Shown one piece after another: positions 12,190 through 25,450 of a stretch of DNA of 64,000 bases. The position numbers were made by a program, and so were the translations under genes. Within the stretch, counting starts at the first letter, position 1; each line of letters begins with the position of its first letter. The stretch spans positions 13,098,589-13,162,588 of the forward strand of contig CM030847.1 of NCBI GenBank assembly GCA_018105865.1, written 5' to 3'. The notes below the pieces were generated by a model that searched no databases, was not told where the DNA came from, and saw nothing but the letters and a program-made list of their open reading frames with translations. Origin of the DNA: Metaphire vulgaris (taxonomy: Eukaryota; Annelida; Clitellata; Crassiclitellata; Megascolecidae).

Positions 12190-12775
12190 ACAACATACAT
12201 TCGAATATGTACAGATTTGCAGGTCGAAGGTCATAAGAACCTTGGGAGTGATATTGACAGACGACGGTCGAAGTGAGACGGTGATCAGAATACGAATCTT
12301 TTGGATGATGAAAGACCTCATGAGAAGATATCTCAACATCGAATGCAAGAAAATGCTCATCCAATGCTACATCTTTCCAGTGCTGACTTCTGGCTGAGAA
12401 ACCTGGACAATGAGCAAGAAAATAATGTCAAAATCGTGGCCCTTCTGGTCACAGAAGGATCTTGAGAATCAGCTGGATGGACAAAGTTATAAACGACAGA
12501 ATCGTATAAAGAAGCAAAGCAATAGCAACGTGGGAACAGGAAATAATACGAAGAAAAATACCCTACGCTGGTCACGTTGTGAGAGGTTCGGCCGCAGACC
12601 TACCACTGACAATAATGGAAGGGAAAGAGGCGACCCAGAAGAAGCTGAACGGCATCTTTGACTGGACAAACAAAACGAACTATGGAGTCCTAAAATGAGA
12701 GGCAGAATATAGAGATAATTGGAAGGAAAATGGTGTCAATCCTCTGACAGAGGACGACACATAAAGAAGAAGAAA
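12190..12775 (+). pseudogene. RTE-like retrotransposon 3' region
   Basis: Frames give LGVILTDDGRSE, a KKMLIQCYIFPVLTSG-ETWT block and a basic C-terminus, followed by a purine-rich end (AAGAAGAAGAAAT). The order matches the post-RT segment of the RTE-like copies at 22.5 kb (+) and 48.4 kb (-). Stops and shifts throughout. Confidence 0.6.
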
Positions 12776-12782
12776 TAGTTAG

Positions 12783-13100
12783 TTGTTACATAAAATCAAA
12801 CGAATCCAAATTTTAATGCTTCTAGGCCGCGTCACTGCTTCCCGCACGTACCTTAGCGTCGATATTATTGCGTTCCGGCAGTGTAACCCGAAAACTGACT
12901 GTAAATCTAGTTATAAACTACTATTACTCTCCCTGTTGAATCCAATAATTAATTATTGCTATGATATCTATTTAATATGTTCGCAATTTGTAAATGATTC
13001 AGAGGACTGGATGAGATTACGTCATGTTCTATCTTCCATGAGAAAAAGGGTCTTACACAATCTGAAGAAGAATTGCAACGGTAAGCAGAAACTACAATTT
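12783..13100. other. Open but unrecognised stretch
   Basis: The first half of a longer open frame (12783-13370) that runs into the ATC array. No domain recognised; probably non-coding. Confidence 0.3.
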
Positions 13101-13109
13101 CTAATAAAG

Positions 13110-13270
13110 CTTTATATTCATCATCATCATCATTATCATCATCATTATCATCATCAACATCGCCGTCGTCATCATCATTGTCATCGTGATGATGATGAGG
13201 ATGATGATGATGATCATCATCGTGATGATGATTACGATGACGTCGTCGTCGTCATCATTATCATCATCAA

Positions 13271-13309
<39 letters not shown>

Positions 13310-13311
13310 AA
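13110..13311. repeat. (ATC)n/(GAT)n imperfect microsatellite
   Basis: About 200 bp of ATC and GAT trinucleotides with strand switches near 13188 and 13240. It probably grew from the 3' tail of the minus-strand RTE-like fragment at 13311-13560, as the (GAT)n array at 52.98 kb did on the plus strand. Confidence 0.9.
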
Positions 13312-13560
13312 TCAATCCCCACAAGAACCTCAAGACCAGCACCCAGTCTTCACGGTGTTGTTCGACATGAATCGCCTTCGAAAGATTTAATTCCATCCGT
13401 TCTCCCTGTGTTATCAAGTCATCGTCATCTGGGACTTCTTGAAGGTGTGTTCCCTCCATCGTTCCATCCATTGCAATGTTAAGAATTCTCTTCTCGTCCT
13501 CTTTTCCATGCGACTGCTTTGGCCAAAGATCTGACGGGTTTCCTCTTAATTGTGGCAATC
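13311..13560 (-). pseudogene. RTE-like C-terminal fragment ending in a trinucleotide tail
   Basis: The minus strand ends with an HREDW block then TGGGGATTGATTATGATGATG. The element at 51.9-53.1 kb likewise ends TATGGTTATTGATGATG. A short C-terminal block before a GAT tail is typical of these RTE-like elements. Confidence 0.5.
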
Positions 13561-13644
13561 ACGTCGTTCTCTACCCCAATACTTCTCCTTACATCTTAAT
13601 TGGCGATTTCCTGTCCACGCTATATCTTTTGAGCGGGAAGCTAG

Positions 13645-13868
13645 CAGAGTAGTAACAACACTGGACGATAGAGTAAAAGGTCGCAGGTTCGGTACCCGCA
13701 GGATCTTTAAGATCGACTCAGAGGGCAATGGTAAAATGCTGGCGAGCAGTGTTAAGCTGCGAAGTAAAACGTGGTCTGGGGAAAGTAATGGCAATCTACC
13801 CAAGCTACCCCAGTTTAATGGCTTCTATTACCTACGTCGTTGATTGCCTAGGCCGGAGATATGCACCA
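13645..13868 (+). repeat. tRNA-derived SINE copy
   Basis: Shows an A-box-like TAACAACACTGGACGAT and a B-box GGTTCGGTACC, then a body shared with the 34172-34405 copy (AGTGTTAAGCTGCGAAGTAA, GTCTGGGGA, GCCTAGGCCGGA). Divergence between the two copies suggests an old family. Confidence 0.8.
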
Positions 13869-14059
13869 AAACCCAACGCTCTGGCTTGATTACAGAGCTT
13901 TTACTTTTGTAAAAAAATCTGTTAGAAGTCGTCGGTAACATCGTATTTCGAAAACCAGGAATCTCTTTCCATCTTCGGGGTTCAGGTCTCTCATTCGTAA
14001 AAGAGCAATGACAAGACAGAAACTCGTTCAATTTCTGTTTAGGAATTTCAGTTTGGCGC

Positions 14060-14600
14060 CTTCGGGCTGCATATTTAGAAACGTCAGTAAGTAATTAAGC
14101 AAGTATGTAAAATCTCATTAATTTCTATAGCGCTTTCAAAAGCAACACCAAAGTAGCTTTTTATTCTTAGGCGCTTAATCTTAAACTGAAGTATCTATGA
14201 AGTATATATGTAATGTATGATGTATAGCCAAAGGTGGGGTCATTCAAGCAGGGTCAAAATTCAAAAGGGCCAGTGGTTGGGACATTACAGCTATTGAGGA
14301 AATGATTTTAAAAAAAGAGAAATGATTTAAGTTTAGAAAGAAAAACTTGAGAAAATGTTACAAGAATGGAAGGGAATTGTGTCTCAGAATTTGTTATTTG
14401 ACCATGGTGTAGACAGCGGAGGGATGCTGAAATTGGGTTCCAAAGTTCTGGTTCAGCGTATGGAAAAGCACGGTTGCAAATTTGTTGAAAATTTTGAGAG
14501 ATGATTGATTCAGAGGACGAAGAAGAGTTACATGAGAGGAAGATCGAGTAGATCGACGTCGTTGTGGGATTACACTATGTATTAGTATGTAACGCAATTT
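14060..14600 (-). mobile_element. Family E (L2-like) 3' end
   Basis: The minus strand encodes LRPLNQSSLKIFN and a SSHVTLLRPLNQ block, equal to SRPLNQSSLKICNGAFSYAS at 60.1 kb (+). The 3' UTR contains CTATAGAAATTAATGAGATT and an AGTAAGTAA-type tail. 5'-truncated and not coding-competent. Confidence 0.75.
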
Positions 14601-15293
14601 TTGTTTCTGGCTTCTAAGTGTTGCCTCAGTTGTCTCTGTTGTCTCTGTTGTCTCATATAAAGAATGATTTACAAACATGGCATCATTATATTTGCTTTCA
14701 TGAGCACAGCTTACAAAAGTTGTTTATTTATACAATGGAAAAAGGTTCATTTGTTCTTCTCGAGAAGGAACATTATGTACTAATTGCAAATAAGCAACAA
14801 CAGTCGACATAACTTAAAAGCATTCAGAAATTAGTTGCTTTTCGAGATTTGTGGCTGTACTGCCAATAGGTTTCTCAATGAAGACTTCAGACATAGTCCC
14901 CCATCACGTGTTTGTTATACCGTCCCTGGTAACGACGTTCAAAATCCAGCATAGCCTGATGAGAGCATTCATCTTGCTTCTCTGGGTAGGCTCCCAAGTT
15001 TGACTTGAAGTTGTCAAGGTGGGCATGAAGAATATGCACTTTCAGGGCCATTTTGCGTCTAATTTTGACATGGTTCTTTATGAGAGACTGGTTCGAGGAG
15101 GTATTTGAATGCTGCGGATTCCTTGTCCTGACAAATTACTTGATAAGGCCTAACTTGATGTATGCGCATCTTTCGACGGTCTATCAGCGGCTCCCACTTG
15201 ATGCTGTTCTTACCTGTGGTGAACTCGGTCAGCTGTGGCCAATCCCTTCTACAATAGTGTGTCTCAGACCTCGGTGTCCCAGTTGTTCTAGAG

Positions 15294-15630
15294 CAGCGGT
15301 TCTCAACCTTTATAGTGCCGCGACCCATTTAATTCAATTAACCATGATGTGGCGACACCCAAACGGTCAAATTATTTTCGTTCACAAGGTAAACTGCTAA
15401 AAATAATAATCAATCAAAATGTTCGAAATCGTTATTATTTAATTGTCTCCATGTCTATCCTCGAATGACAAATATAGTAAAACAACAGGTACGTTGTAAC
15501 TACCACTGAGGAAAGTTTGTAGAATAATAAGAAAAGGGACAACCCCATATTTCTGATGGTCTCGGGCGACCCCTGGCAAATCGTCATTCGACCCCCGTGG
15601 GGGTCGCGACCCACAGGTTGAGAACCGCTG
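15294..15630 (+). mobile_element. SPIN-like hAT MITE, perfect 8-bp TSD
   Basis: A 337-bp element with TIRs CAGCGGTTCTCAACC and GGTTGAGAACCGCTG. The flanking TSD TTCTAGAG is present at 15286-15293 and 15631-15638. Subterminal text (TGCCGCGACCC at the left, GGGGGTCGCGACCC at the right, AATTATTTTCGTT inside) matches what I know of SPIN (Space Invader) hAT elements, which use an NTCTAGAN-type target. No transposase; non-autonomous. Confidence 0.9.
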
Positions 15631-15914
15631 TTCTAGAGGCAAAGAAAAACCAAGAAAATTTTTTGAAACCGCCTTCCAGGAATGTCACCATTTTGACCAG
15701 ATTGAACTCTCCAATGATTTAACAGCCATAGTTGTCATACTTCAAGGCACTCAGCAACATCTTGACACTGGTGTAGTCCTCTCTGAGGTGCATGTGCACA
15801 AAGTGAGCCATGGGAGAGACAAGTACTTGTTACCATTATGAAGTAGCATGGCTTTGAGGTTCTTGGATGAATTGACACCATCACTCAGGTTAAAGGTGAT
15901 TGCTATGGCCTCGA

Positions 15915-15958
15915 AAAGACCAGTGACATTGCCGCAGAAGGCAATGTCACTGGTCTTT
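15915..15958. repeat. Perfect 19-bp inverted repeat (hairpin)
   Basis: Arms AAAGACCAGTGACATTGCC (15915-15933) and GGCAATGTCACTGGTCTTT (15940-15958) with a 6-nt loop. It lies in the U1 pseudogene, where one arm matches expected coding sequence (minus strand CGNVTGLF). Confidence 0.9.
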
Positions 15959-16024
15959 CTTCAGCTCCATCGAATACGTGTCAAACAGCTTGGCAGTTAA
16001 ATCTTTAGACGGGCTGACTATCTG

Positions 16025-16880
16025 ACTGATATGCGTTGCAGTAGTCTATCTTAGAGTGAACTATTGAAGCGGCAATAGTGGAAGCAGTTTTAATATAAAG
16101 TTAGGGACGAAGGCGACGTAGATCTCGAATGTGAGCATAACAGGTTTTCGATAGTTGGGATATGTGAGCTTCAAAATTAAGGAATGATTCGACAGTTTTT
16201 TGGCGGTTTTGGCGCCTCCCGGCTGCCTAGCACGTGTATGCGCGTGCATCGGAGAATCGCCGTTCTTGGCGGTTTGCCTTGGAGCTTGTTTTTAGCGCCT
16301 AACGTGCGGACAGTTACGGTAAGTTACCTTCTCGTATTTCCGGGTGGTCATTTGCACGTTCTCCGAGCAGTTTGGGACGTTTTTTGGTCGTTCGCCGTCG
16401 AGTGTCTGGACCACCATCATTAACCGGCCACCATTACATCGACGCGGCCGGTAGAACTCCAGATCAGATACACGCTCGATAATGCTAGACGCTGTCTTTC
16501 AGACTAGATCGAACGACTGCCGCCCGAATCTTCGCTCGGAATTCCATCTCTGGTCGGATCCGCCAAGTAGGGCGATGGTACTCCACTGACACGCTAATTA
16601 TGTCGAAGCGCCTTTGATTTTGGCCTTCGCTAAGTTACGGCGCTATAGAAATCGTTTTGGATAAATAAATAAAAGTAAATCCAAAATTTGTCGCAATTGG
16701 AACAGTGGCTATTTAGTATTTGTTGTGCTAAAGTGAGTGTAGGATTTTCAATTTTTGTCAGTTGTTGTGGCAGTCAAATTAAAAAGAAATTCTATTCTGG
16801 CAGGATTGAGTGCAAGGAGATTAGCTAGTTGGAAGTCAATCAGGCAGTCAATTGCACCAATTACAAGCCAATTGCACCAA
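16025..16880 (-). mobile_element. Family E fragment split by a short retroposon
   Basis: Segments 16025-16195 and 16680-16880 match the family E copy at 45.04-45.31 kb (shared CGAATGTGAGCATAACAGGT and TGCAAGGAGATTAG-like text). Between them is a separate insertion with an AAAT tail. Confidence 0.75.
16197..16680 (+). mobile_element. Short retroposon with (AAAT)n tail
   Basis: Ends with TACGGCGCTATAGAAATCG and GGATAAATAAATAAA, the usual 3' end of L2/CR1-like elements and their SINEs here. It interrupts family E. Its upstream part (GCGGTTTTGGCGCC region) is not coding; the 3' part shares AAGCGCCTTTGATTTTGG with family F. Confidence 0.6.
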
Positions 16881-16888
16881 TTACAAGC
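16849..16888. repeat. Two tandem copies of a 20-bp unit
   Basis: The unit CAATTGCACCAATTACAAGC is repeated exactly at 16849-16868 and 16869-16888. Confidence 0.95.
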
Positions 16889-16889
16889 C

Positions 16890-17797
16890 TAGATTTTGTC
16901 TTTCAACTAAAATTCCTAAATGTGCCTTCGGGCTGCCTTGCACGACTATGCGCTTTCTCGTAAATTTGTAAATCTGCCATTCTTGTCATTTTGCCAGTGT
17001 CATGCCATAATGTGTCCGCTGCCATAAAGTGCTCGGTCGGACACTTTCTTGCAACCACAAAGTGTCCGACTAGCCGACAAACTGTGCAAGGCAATTTACT
17101 TTACAGGTTTACAGTTTATATAATGTCCTGGAAAAAAAATTGAACATGAAATAAATACGATTGAGGTGATTTTTATATCATTACTGATCATGGTAACTCT
17201 AGTGAGTCATGCTAAACAAGAATAAAAAAGTTGAAAATATAACCTTTAATATGTCCCAAGTGAAAAACACAAAAACATAGTTAGAAAAATAACTAAAACC
17301 ATCAAGCTAACAACTAATGTGCACCAGTCCTCTGCTTTGCCTACAAACGAATGTCGTGGGAAACCCGTTTTGAGTTCATTTATATGCGTCTGGTAAGTTA
17401 TACAATAGGGTAACTGTTGCAAATAAACACGTACATTAAATCTTACACTAACGAAGTGTCCAAACACCGAGGACAAAGAGATGCTACCCTGGTAGGCCTA
17501 TGCACGAAAGCCTATGAATTCCGTCATCCTACATTGTCTCTTTAACAATTGACATTTGTCACAGATCAAGTTAACATTGTTAGAATGAGCCGGTCACTTG
17601 TTAGGAATTCAGACAATTTCTAGGTACATTTTATGGCGCGGGATAATTTGTTTTTGCAATTAAACAAATGTCGCAAAGACATTTTTCGGCGAGGACACTT
17701 CGTGGTACGACACCAGCATTTTGACGACTCGTTGTGTTTAGGAGTATCTGAACAGTCCTGAGATGAATAGTCCTGATATGAAAAGTACTGAATTCGC
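16890..17797. other. No recognisable gene
   Basis: No supported ORF. 16920-17090 contains repeated GTGTCCG and AAGTG motifs, and 17224-17850 has short minus-strand frames without family motifs. Confidence 0.35.
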
Positions 17798-17805
17798 GTT
17801 TAGGG

Positions 17806-18129
17806 CAGCGGTTCTTAAACTTGTGAGGGTTTCTTGCGTTGCGGTACATTAGAACATTTTTGATGACTAGCAGACCTTATAAAATTTAATTCTAAATTAA
17901 CTGTTATTTAACACATAGGCTACTTGTTTTGTCAACCGATTATGTAATAACAACATTGCAAATTCTATCCATAAAATTTAAATTGAAATGGGAACAGCAC
18001 TCTTATAGCCTCAGTGCTTTTTGTGTTCTGAGGTGTTGGTGAAATATCTTGAGAAACGGTCTTAACGGTCTCTCTTAAACCACTCGGCACTCCGCTATGG
18101 AACTGCGGACCACTATTTGAGAACCACTG
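17806..18129. mobile_element. hAT MITE with perfect 8-bp TSD
   Basis: A 324-bp element. Left end CAGCGGTTCTTAAACTTG, right end CTATTTGAGAACCACTG (inverted). TSD GTTTAGGG at 17798-17805 and 18130-18137. The terminal CAGNGGTTCT resembles the SPIN TIR, but the inside differs. No ORF. Confidence 0.9.
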
Positions 18130-18529
18130 GTTTAGGGTTCCGAGATTTGTAGCATACTTTAAAGGTTACCAGATTTGAGACAGGCTGTGATGGGGAGAAA
18201 AGATTCAAAAACCGTCGAAAGGAGCGTTACGTGCTTTATCGCACGTCGCACCCCGCTTTTATTGGATCTTAAATTTAGTATTTTTTATCGTCATTCTAAC
18301 ATACTCGGTTAGCCAGAGTCTGAATGTCCAGTCACCTTGTGACTTGTAACCGGCTACTCAACTGATAATGAGATCATTAATGGTTGGCAAATTTACAGAC
18401 GGTGAAATTATGACAATAATGGTTTCAGACTTTCATCCACACAAATTTGTCTCACTCCCAATTGCTGACTAGCGTCCTATTTCTGTTTGGTGGTAGATAT
18501 CACAGAATTCTAGTCCCAATTTTGAAGGC

Positions 18530-18650
18530 ACGTTAACTTAGCATTATTTAAAGTGGCTTAGGAGGTATTACTTTCTGCGTCAAAGCCACTAGGGCCGTAA
18601 AAGGGCGCTAAACAAGGCTTTGAAGCCCGCTCCGTCAGCCTGTGCTATTA
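18530..18650 (-). repeat. R1 interspersed repeat copy
   Basis: The reverse complement reads CAGGCTGACGGAGCGGG, then CTAGTGGCTTT, then TACCTCCTAAGCCACTTTAA. The same ordered blocks occur at 62812-62926, around 53771-54636 and partly at 40950-41005. Confidence 0.8.
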
Positions 18651-19550
18651 TTTGAAAACCAGTTTGGAATTTCTGTGCAAGTCAGATCTTGAATCAAAAG
18701 AACAATAATTTCATAGCGCAGCACACGTCCGTGCCATTGATCAAAGCTTGCTTAGTTAGTGCATACATTGGAAAAGAATTTATAGTTGAACTGCTTTTTG
18801 TGAGGCATAAGAGAGGGAAAGCATGGCCTAATTAACTACATCAACTATGCTAAGGTTTTTATGGCTACTGTAATATGTTAAACCAGGCGTCAGTCTATCA
18901 TTTCATTTCAGGAAGGCGAGTTATTATAATGATTTCAGTTGCATTGACTGTTGATTTTATTTTGACTCTTTAGACAAAATCTCTATGGAAATAATTCGAT
19001 TGTTGTCTCTGTTACTCCAGTAGCCAAACTTCTTTTAACTCAGGTATCACTTTAAAGCCTATTTTAAATTCTTGACATTGTCTGAAATTTATAATGGTCT
19101 GCTAAATTGTGTTCACATATAAATACCGAAGCAAAAGGGTTGGGGGTAATCTCTACGTTTAATGCGATCTCCTTAAAAGCTTGGCGTCTGTATCTCAATT
19201 GTGAGTGTCACCTTCCATTCATATGCCTGGTTTTTAAGAAATTCTCAAATTTGTGTATTTGTAGTTTTGCCTGCCGGGCGCAGAACTGTAACTGCATCCC
19301 GGCGCGTCATAGTACCATGATAGTGGAAACCGCTTCAGATATGAAGGGTAGCTGCTAATTAAGCAGGTAAAAGCTCAAGTAGCGGACCAAAAGCGGCAGT
19401 CTCTAACAGAGCGCGACTAGTTGTTTGGTGGAAACACCAAGCAGGTTAGATATCACAACATGGCGAGTTTGGACCGCCATCAAATAAGCCTATTCCCCCT
19501 CCCCTGTTGCGCAACCGGCAGAGGGTAATGACAAACCCACTGCTGTATTT
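18651..19550. other. No recognisable gene
   Basis: An 83-codon open frame (19107-19358) shows no known motif. The end of this stretch (about 19380-19550) may be the 5' part of the RTE-like element that follows, but I cannot show this. Confidence 0.3.
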
Positions 19551-20100
19551 TGTCAAGTAAACCATGAACAAGGAATAAGACATTATTCTCAACGGCGTGA
19601 AGACAACGACCATATCAGAATAAAACTTATAAAGATAAAGAAAAAGACTGAAACAAGAAGAAAGAAAGGAACGCTATAATATATAATATATAATAATATA
19701 CGACTGGAAAGAAATGGGAAAGGGTTACGAAATAATACAATAATGAAAACAAGGCCAAATAAAAGATTTCAGACGGTCAGTGACGAAAAAACATAGGACC
19801 TAAATAAAATATGGAAAGATTTCAAGGAGTCTGTCACTTTGAGAGCAAAAGAGAAAGGAAGGCAATGGATGAAAGCAGAAATATCGAACTTAACGGAAGA
19901 AAGAAGAAAAGTAAAGACTAAGGCAGGGTGGCAGAATAAGAATGGCTAAATTACAAATGTCAAGAACTAGAAGAGGATAAAAGCACAAGTATAGGCAAGA
20001 AAATAAAAGAAATAATGGGTAATAGAGAGGAGAGGACAAACTGCAGTTCATGCACAAATTCAACAGAAGGAAATATACTAATGTAATAATGTAATATAAC

Positions 20101-21309
<1,209 letters not shown>

Positions 21310-21329
21310 TGTCTTAATGCGCCTGTAAT

Positions 21330-21671
<342 letters not shown>

Positions 21672-22655
21672 ATGTAGAAAAGAGGTGCGCGAAAGGACAA
21701 AAGCCCACAATAAGGTAAACCGATAGTCTGTACTTGAGGATTGCCAGAGCACAGGAGAATACGAAAAGGAATAACTGACAAATTAATAACAGAGATTATA
21801 CTTCTTGCAGGAGACCTAGAGATTCGAAAACCGACTGGAATCACAAATATGTTCTACGAAAAGGAGTCTTAAGAGAAGAACTATGCAGACTTATGCAATC
21901 TATGCAGGTCTATGCAAACATAGCCATGCCAAAAAAGCAGACACCGGAGAATGTAAACAAAGAACCAGCCTCATGAGCCAAACTCTTAAACGGGCACGGC
22001 GACAACTAGGTGAAGAATAGTTTGGATTAGAAGAAGATCGTGTCTGTAGGAACGCAATTTTTTTATTCTGAGGATGTTGAGCAAAATCTGCATCGAAAAA
22101 AAGACTACGGGAAGGCCTTCGACAACGTTAAACACAAAGATATACTTTAAATCCTGGATAAAGCAGGAATCGACGGCAAAGACAGAAGGTTACTAGCAGA
22201 TTTACAGTTGAAGCAGGAGGCAGCTGTAAGGTGATCTAGATAAATTGATAAAGAGCTTACAGGGACTTAGACATAATAGACAAGAAAGTGGTTTATCATC
22301 GGATTTTGTAAATTTTTGCAGCGAGGGAATTTTTGAAATAAGCAAGAAATCTGGATGGAATAAAGATAGGAAGAAACAATATTAACGACGTAGGTTTTCT
22401 GATGATCCAACACTATTAGCAGTCCCAGAAAAAGAGCTGCAGAGACAAACTGGCAGAAGCAAGTGAAGGCAAATGCCTTCAAAAGAAACACAAAGAAGTG
22501 CTCAAATGAAGGATTCTTTTAAACGGAAGAGAAATAGAACAAGTAGCACAGTTCAAGTACTTGGAAAGCATTATCACAAGCGATGGAAGAAGCGACAAAC
22601 ATCAAGACAAGAATCGGCATGGCAAAACCTACTTTGAAGGAAATTAAAACAGGCA

Positions 22656-23037
22656 CTGAATAGATGTGACGTGTTTATTTAACTGACATTATAGAAGCCA
22701 CGCCTTCTCGCCAATAAGCGTACATTGTAGAGACGGTAACCATTATATAACGTACTAGTACCGGTATTACCGGTAGTCAGCACGATTTGCTGCCTGGACG
22801 TTAAGCATAATAAGCAAGTAAGTACGTAAAACGTAAATAAGCAAGCAAAGACGACATTTCTGTCATTTCTATAATATACGGACCTCTTCATCTTACTTCA
22901 TTGCGTTTATGTAGTCTAAACTATAAACTCTATAAAAACTATAGGTTAACCGTCAGTCTACTCTAGCAATTAAGCCATCGGCTGATGCCCTGGGCATTAT
23001 GATAGTGGCGCTATAGAAGTTGATTGATTGATTGATT
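22656..23037 (+). mobile_element. Short retroposon with (GATT)n tail
   Basis: Ends GTGGCGCTATAGAAG followed by TTGATTGATTGATTGATT, the L2-type 3' end with a GATT tail. It interrupts the RTE-like element between its KEIK and AAEMW blocks. No coding capacity. The upstream part (AAGCACGCC-like region) is unrecognised. Confidence 0.55.
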
Positions 23038-23238
23038 AAGCCCTCACGACACACAAGAATTAAAATTTCAAAAGAAACACGGCTCAGAATACTGAAGTGT
23101 TATCGATCAGTTCTGCTACATAGAGCAGAAACTTGCACCATATAAAATGCTATAAAAAAAACTGGTAGCTGCAGAAATGTGGTTGTACAGGAAAATGCTA
23201 AAAGTTCCATGGATGGATTAAAAATCTCAACAAATAAA

Positions 23239-23645
<407 letters not shown>

Positions 23646-23715
23646 CGATCAAAAACATAAGCACATGCATAGACTTTAATATCACAAGACAGAGTCTATG
23701 GTATCAGAAAGTGAG

Positions 23716-24272
23716 GCCAGTTTGCATTGATGGTGTGTCAAAAAATGTTTACCCCGCTGAAATCTTGAAAAATTTGGTACACTGTTGGAACGGATATCGT
23801 TTAGCCGTTTAACTTATTTAATGTGGACTAGTTGTTTAAATATTGTGTAATTGATCGTCTGATTTATGCGAATAGCGCGACGTTACGCAGCCGCTGCCGC
23901 AAATAAGCCTTTGAAAATTACATAGACATAGGTCACATAGTAACATTAGGCTTATAGTCGTATTAATCAGCACTGCACAAAACGGCTTAAAACTCAACTA
24001 ATAATCGACATAAAAATCTACTTTTACGATACGATTATAGTATTTATATTCGGAAATCAATTGGCACGAATAAGAATTGTGGAAAAGATGAGTAAAAGAT
24101 CAAACGGAACACATTTAAAGCAACTATGGTACACCATATTAAAGCGGTGACGTCGTCCATATCTAAGTAGGCGCTGCCCTCAAATAAATATGATAGCGCT
24201 AAAGATTTATGAGGTCTTCAAGATATGTGCGGGGTAAACATTTCTTGACACACCATCCATGCAAACTGGCTT
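23716..24272. mobile_element. MITE with ~40-bp terminal inverted repeats
   Basis: The left end at about 23720 reads CCAGTTTGCATTGATGGTGT and continues to AATGTTTACCCCGC; the right end at about 24228-24270 is its inverse, with few mismatches. The ~550-bp element has no ORF. The TSD is not clear. The ends look mariner/Tc1-like but this is unproven. Confidence 0.7.
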
Positions 24273-24274
24273 CA

Positions 24275-25190
24275 ATTTTGGCCTGACTTTGCCATAGAGG
24301 CATAGATAGACGGTATCTAGTGTATTATAATAAATTTATGAGCACATATGCTTTAAATTTGACTTAACGTCAAAATCGTTTAATCCAAAGTCGAATTTGC
24401 AATGGGCCTTATGGCCCTAGTAGGCTAAGCTGTTATTTTAAAAATTATATTTGTTCTGACTTTTTGCACGCTTCAGCAACTGTGGGTCATGTTTAATTTT
24501 TTAAGAAAACTCACATCAAGTGTATTGCAAGTTAAAGTATATGAAAAGTATTTGAAACATTTTTCATTAGTTCCACAGAACATCTGCCTCTTTCATTGCG
24601 CCATTTAGATGACATTGCACTAAAAAATGCGTTCACAGTAATCTGGTGTTCCAGGAATTAATTGAAAGCACAAATTAAACAATTTTTTAAACATTAACAC
24701 ACTTGTGATTAACACTTTTGATTTTGTATATAAAGGACAAGCAGCGTTTTTTTATAAATGCTAAAATGGACTCAAGAGGTCCATTAAAGGACTGCCCTTT
24801 TAACTCCGTCGACCCGTAAAGCCTCAAAAGAGGCTTTTGCTAGCGATCCCTGTCCCCGTAAAGTCTGGTTTGAGTCTTCATTGTTTCTGCAGGACATAGC
24901 CACCTGTCAAACCACCCATTGTTCGTCAACAATAGGCATGCCATCACCTTGCATACCTTGCGCGCCCGCCCACCTGTCAGACCATTGTTCGCGGAAGTGC
25001 CAGAAGCATTCATTGGACAATTGAATGTGTCAATAATAAACCGTCTGCATACCTCGCCTGCTGGAGAACAACCAGTAATATCCACCAGGGCTCCCGGGGA
25101 ACAGGGAATGTTGGTACAGGGGGAAAGGGGTGAGAGGGTTAAATAAACTTTAATAAAGGACGGTTGGCAACGCTATATGGAAGGGGAATA
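24275..25190. other. No recognisable gene
   Basis: Short frames at 24840-25146 on both strands lack motifs. The text ATTGTTCG with CACCTGTCA is repeated near 24905-24985. Confidence 0.35.
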
Positions 25191-25199
25191 AACAGACAG

Positions 25200-25450
25200 T
25201 TTAAATTGCACTCCTTGAGGAAAGATTGATTTTGAGAACCTGGCAGTGACGAACACTAAGACATATGAAATTTTCGGGCACTTGATATGGTAGCGACGGG
25301 TATGGTGAGGGTAAAAGACGAAAAAAATTAAAATACACAGAGACAAATTAAGAGATGGATTGGAGAACAGCGATATCGAACTCCTGAGACCAGAGATCGG
25401 GAAAAGTGAAAGTGGCCGCCGATCTGAGAAGTTTTGCCTGATTGATAATA
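25200..25450 (+). pseudogene. RTE-like C-terminal relic
   Basis: Translation gives a KTYEIFGHLIW block, an LRDGLENSDIELLRPEIG block and EKFCLID, reminiscent of the end of RTE/jockey-like ORFs. Several stops. Confidence 0.4.

Larger units (their letters stand above)
14870..16020 (-). pseudogene. U1 family C-terminal region, split by a SPIN-like MITE
   Basis: Minus-strand pieces read, in order: NVTGLFEAIAITFNLSDG, LKAMLLHNGNKYLSLPMAH, then after the MITE (15294-15630) RRDWPQLTEFTTGKNS, a KESAAFKYL block, MALKVHILHAHLDNFK, and FERRYQGRYNKHVMGDY. These correspond to the C-terminal two-thirds of the U1 protein family whose N-terminal CxxC module lies at 7.15 kb. Stops and a local inverted duplication (15915-15958) break the frame. 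The family's biochemical role is not established. Confidence 0.7.

Noticed and set aside
12783..13370. 195-codon open frame with His- and Ile-rich repeats
   Set aside because: Two thirds is the ATC/GAT array; the remainder has no motif and runs against a minus-strand RTE-like fragment.
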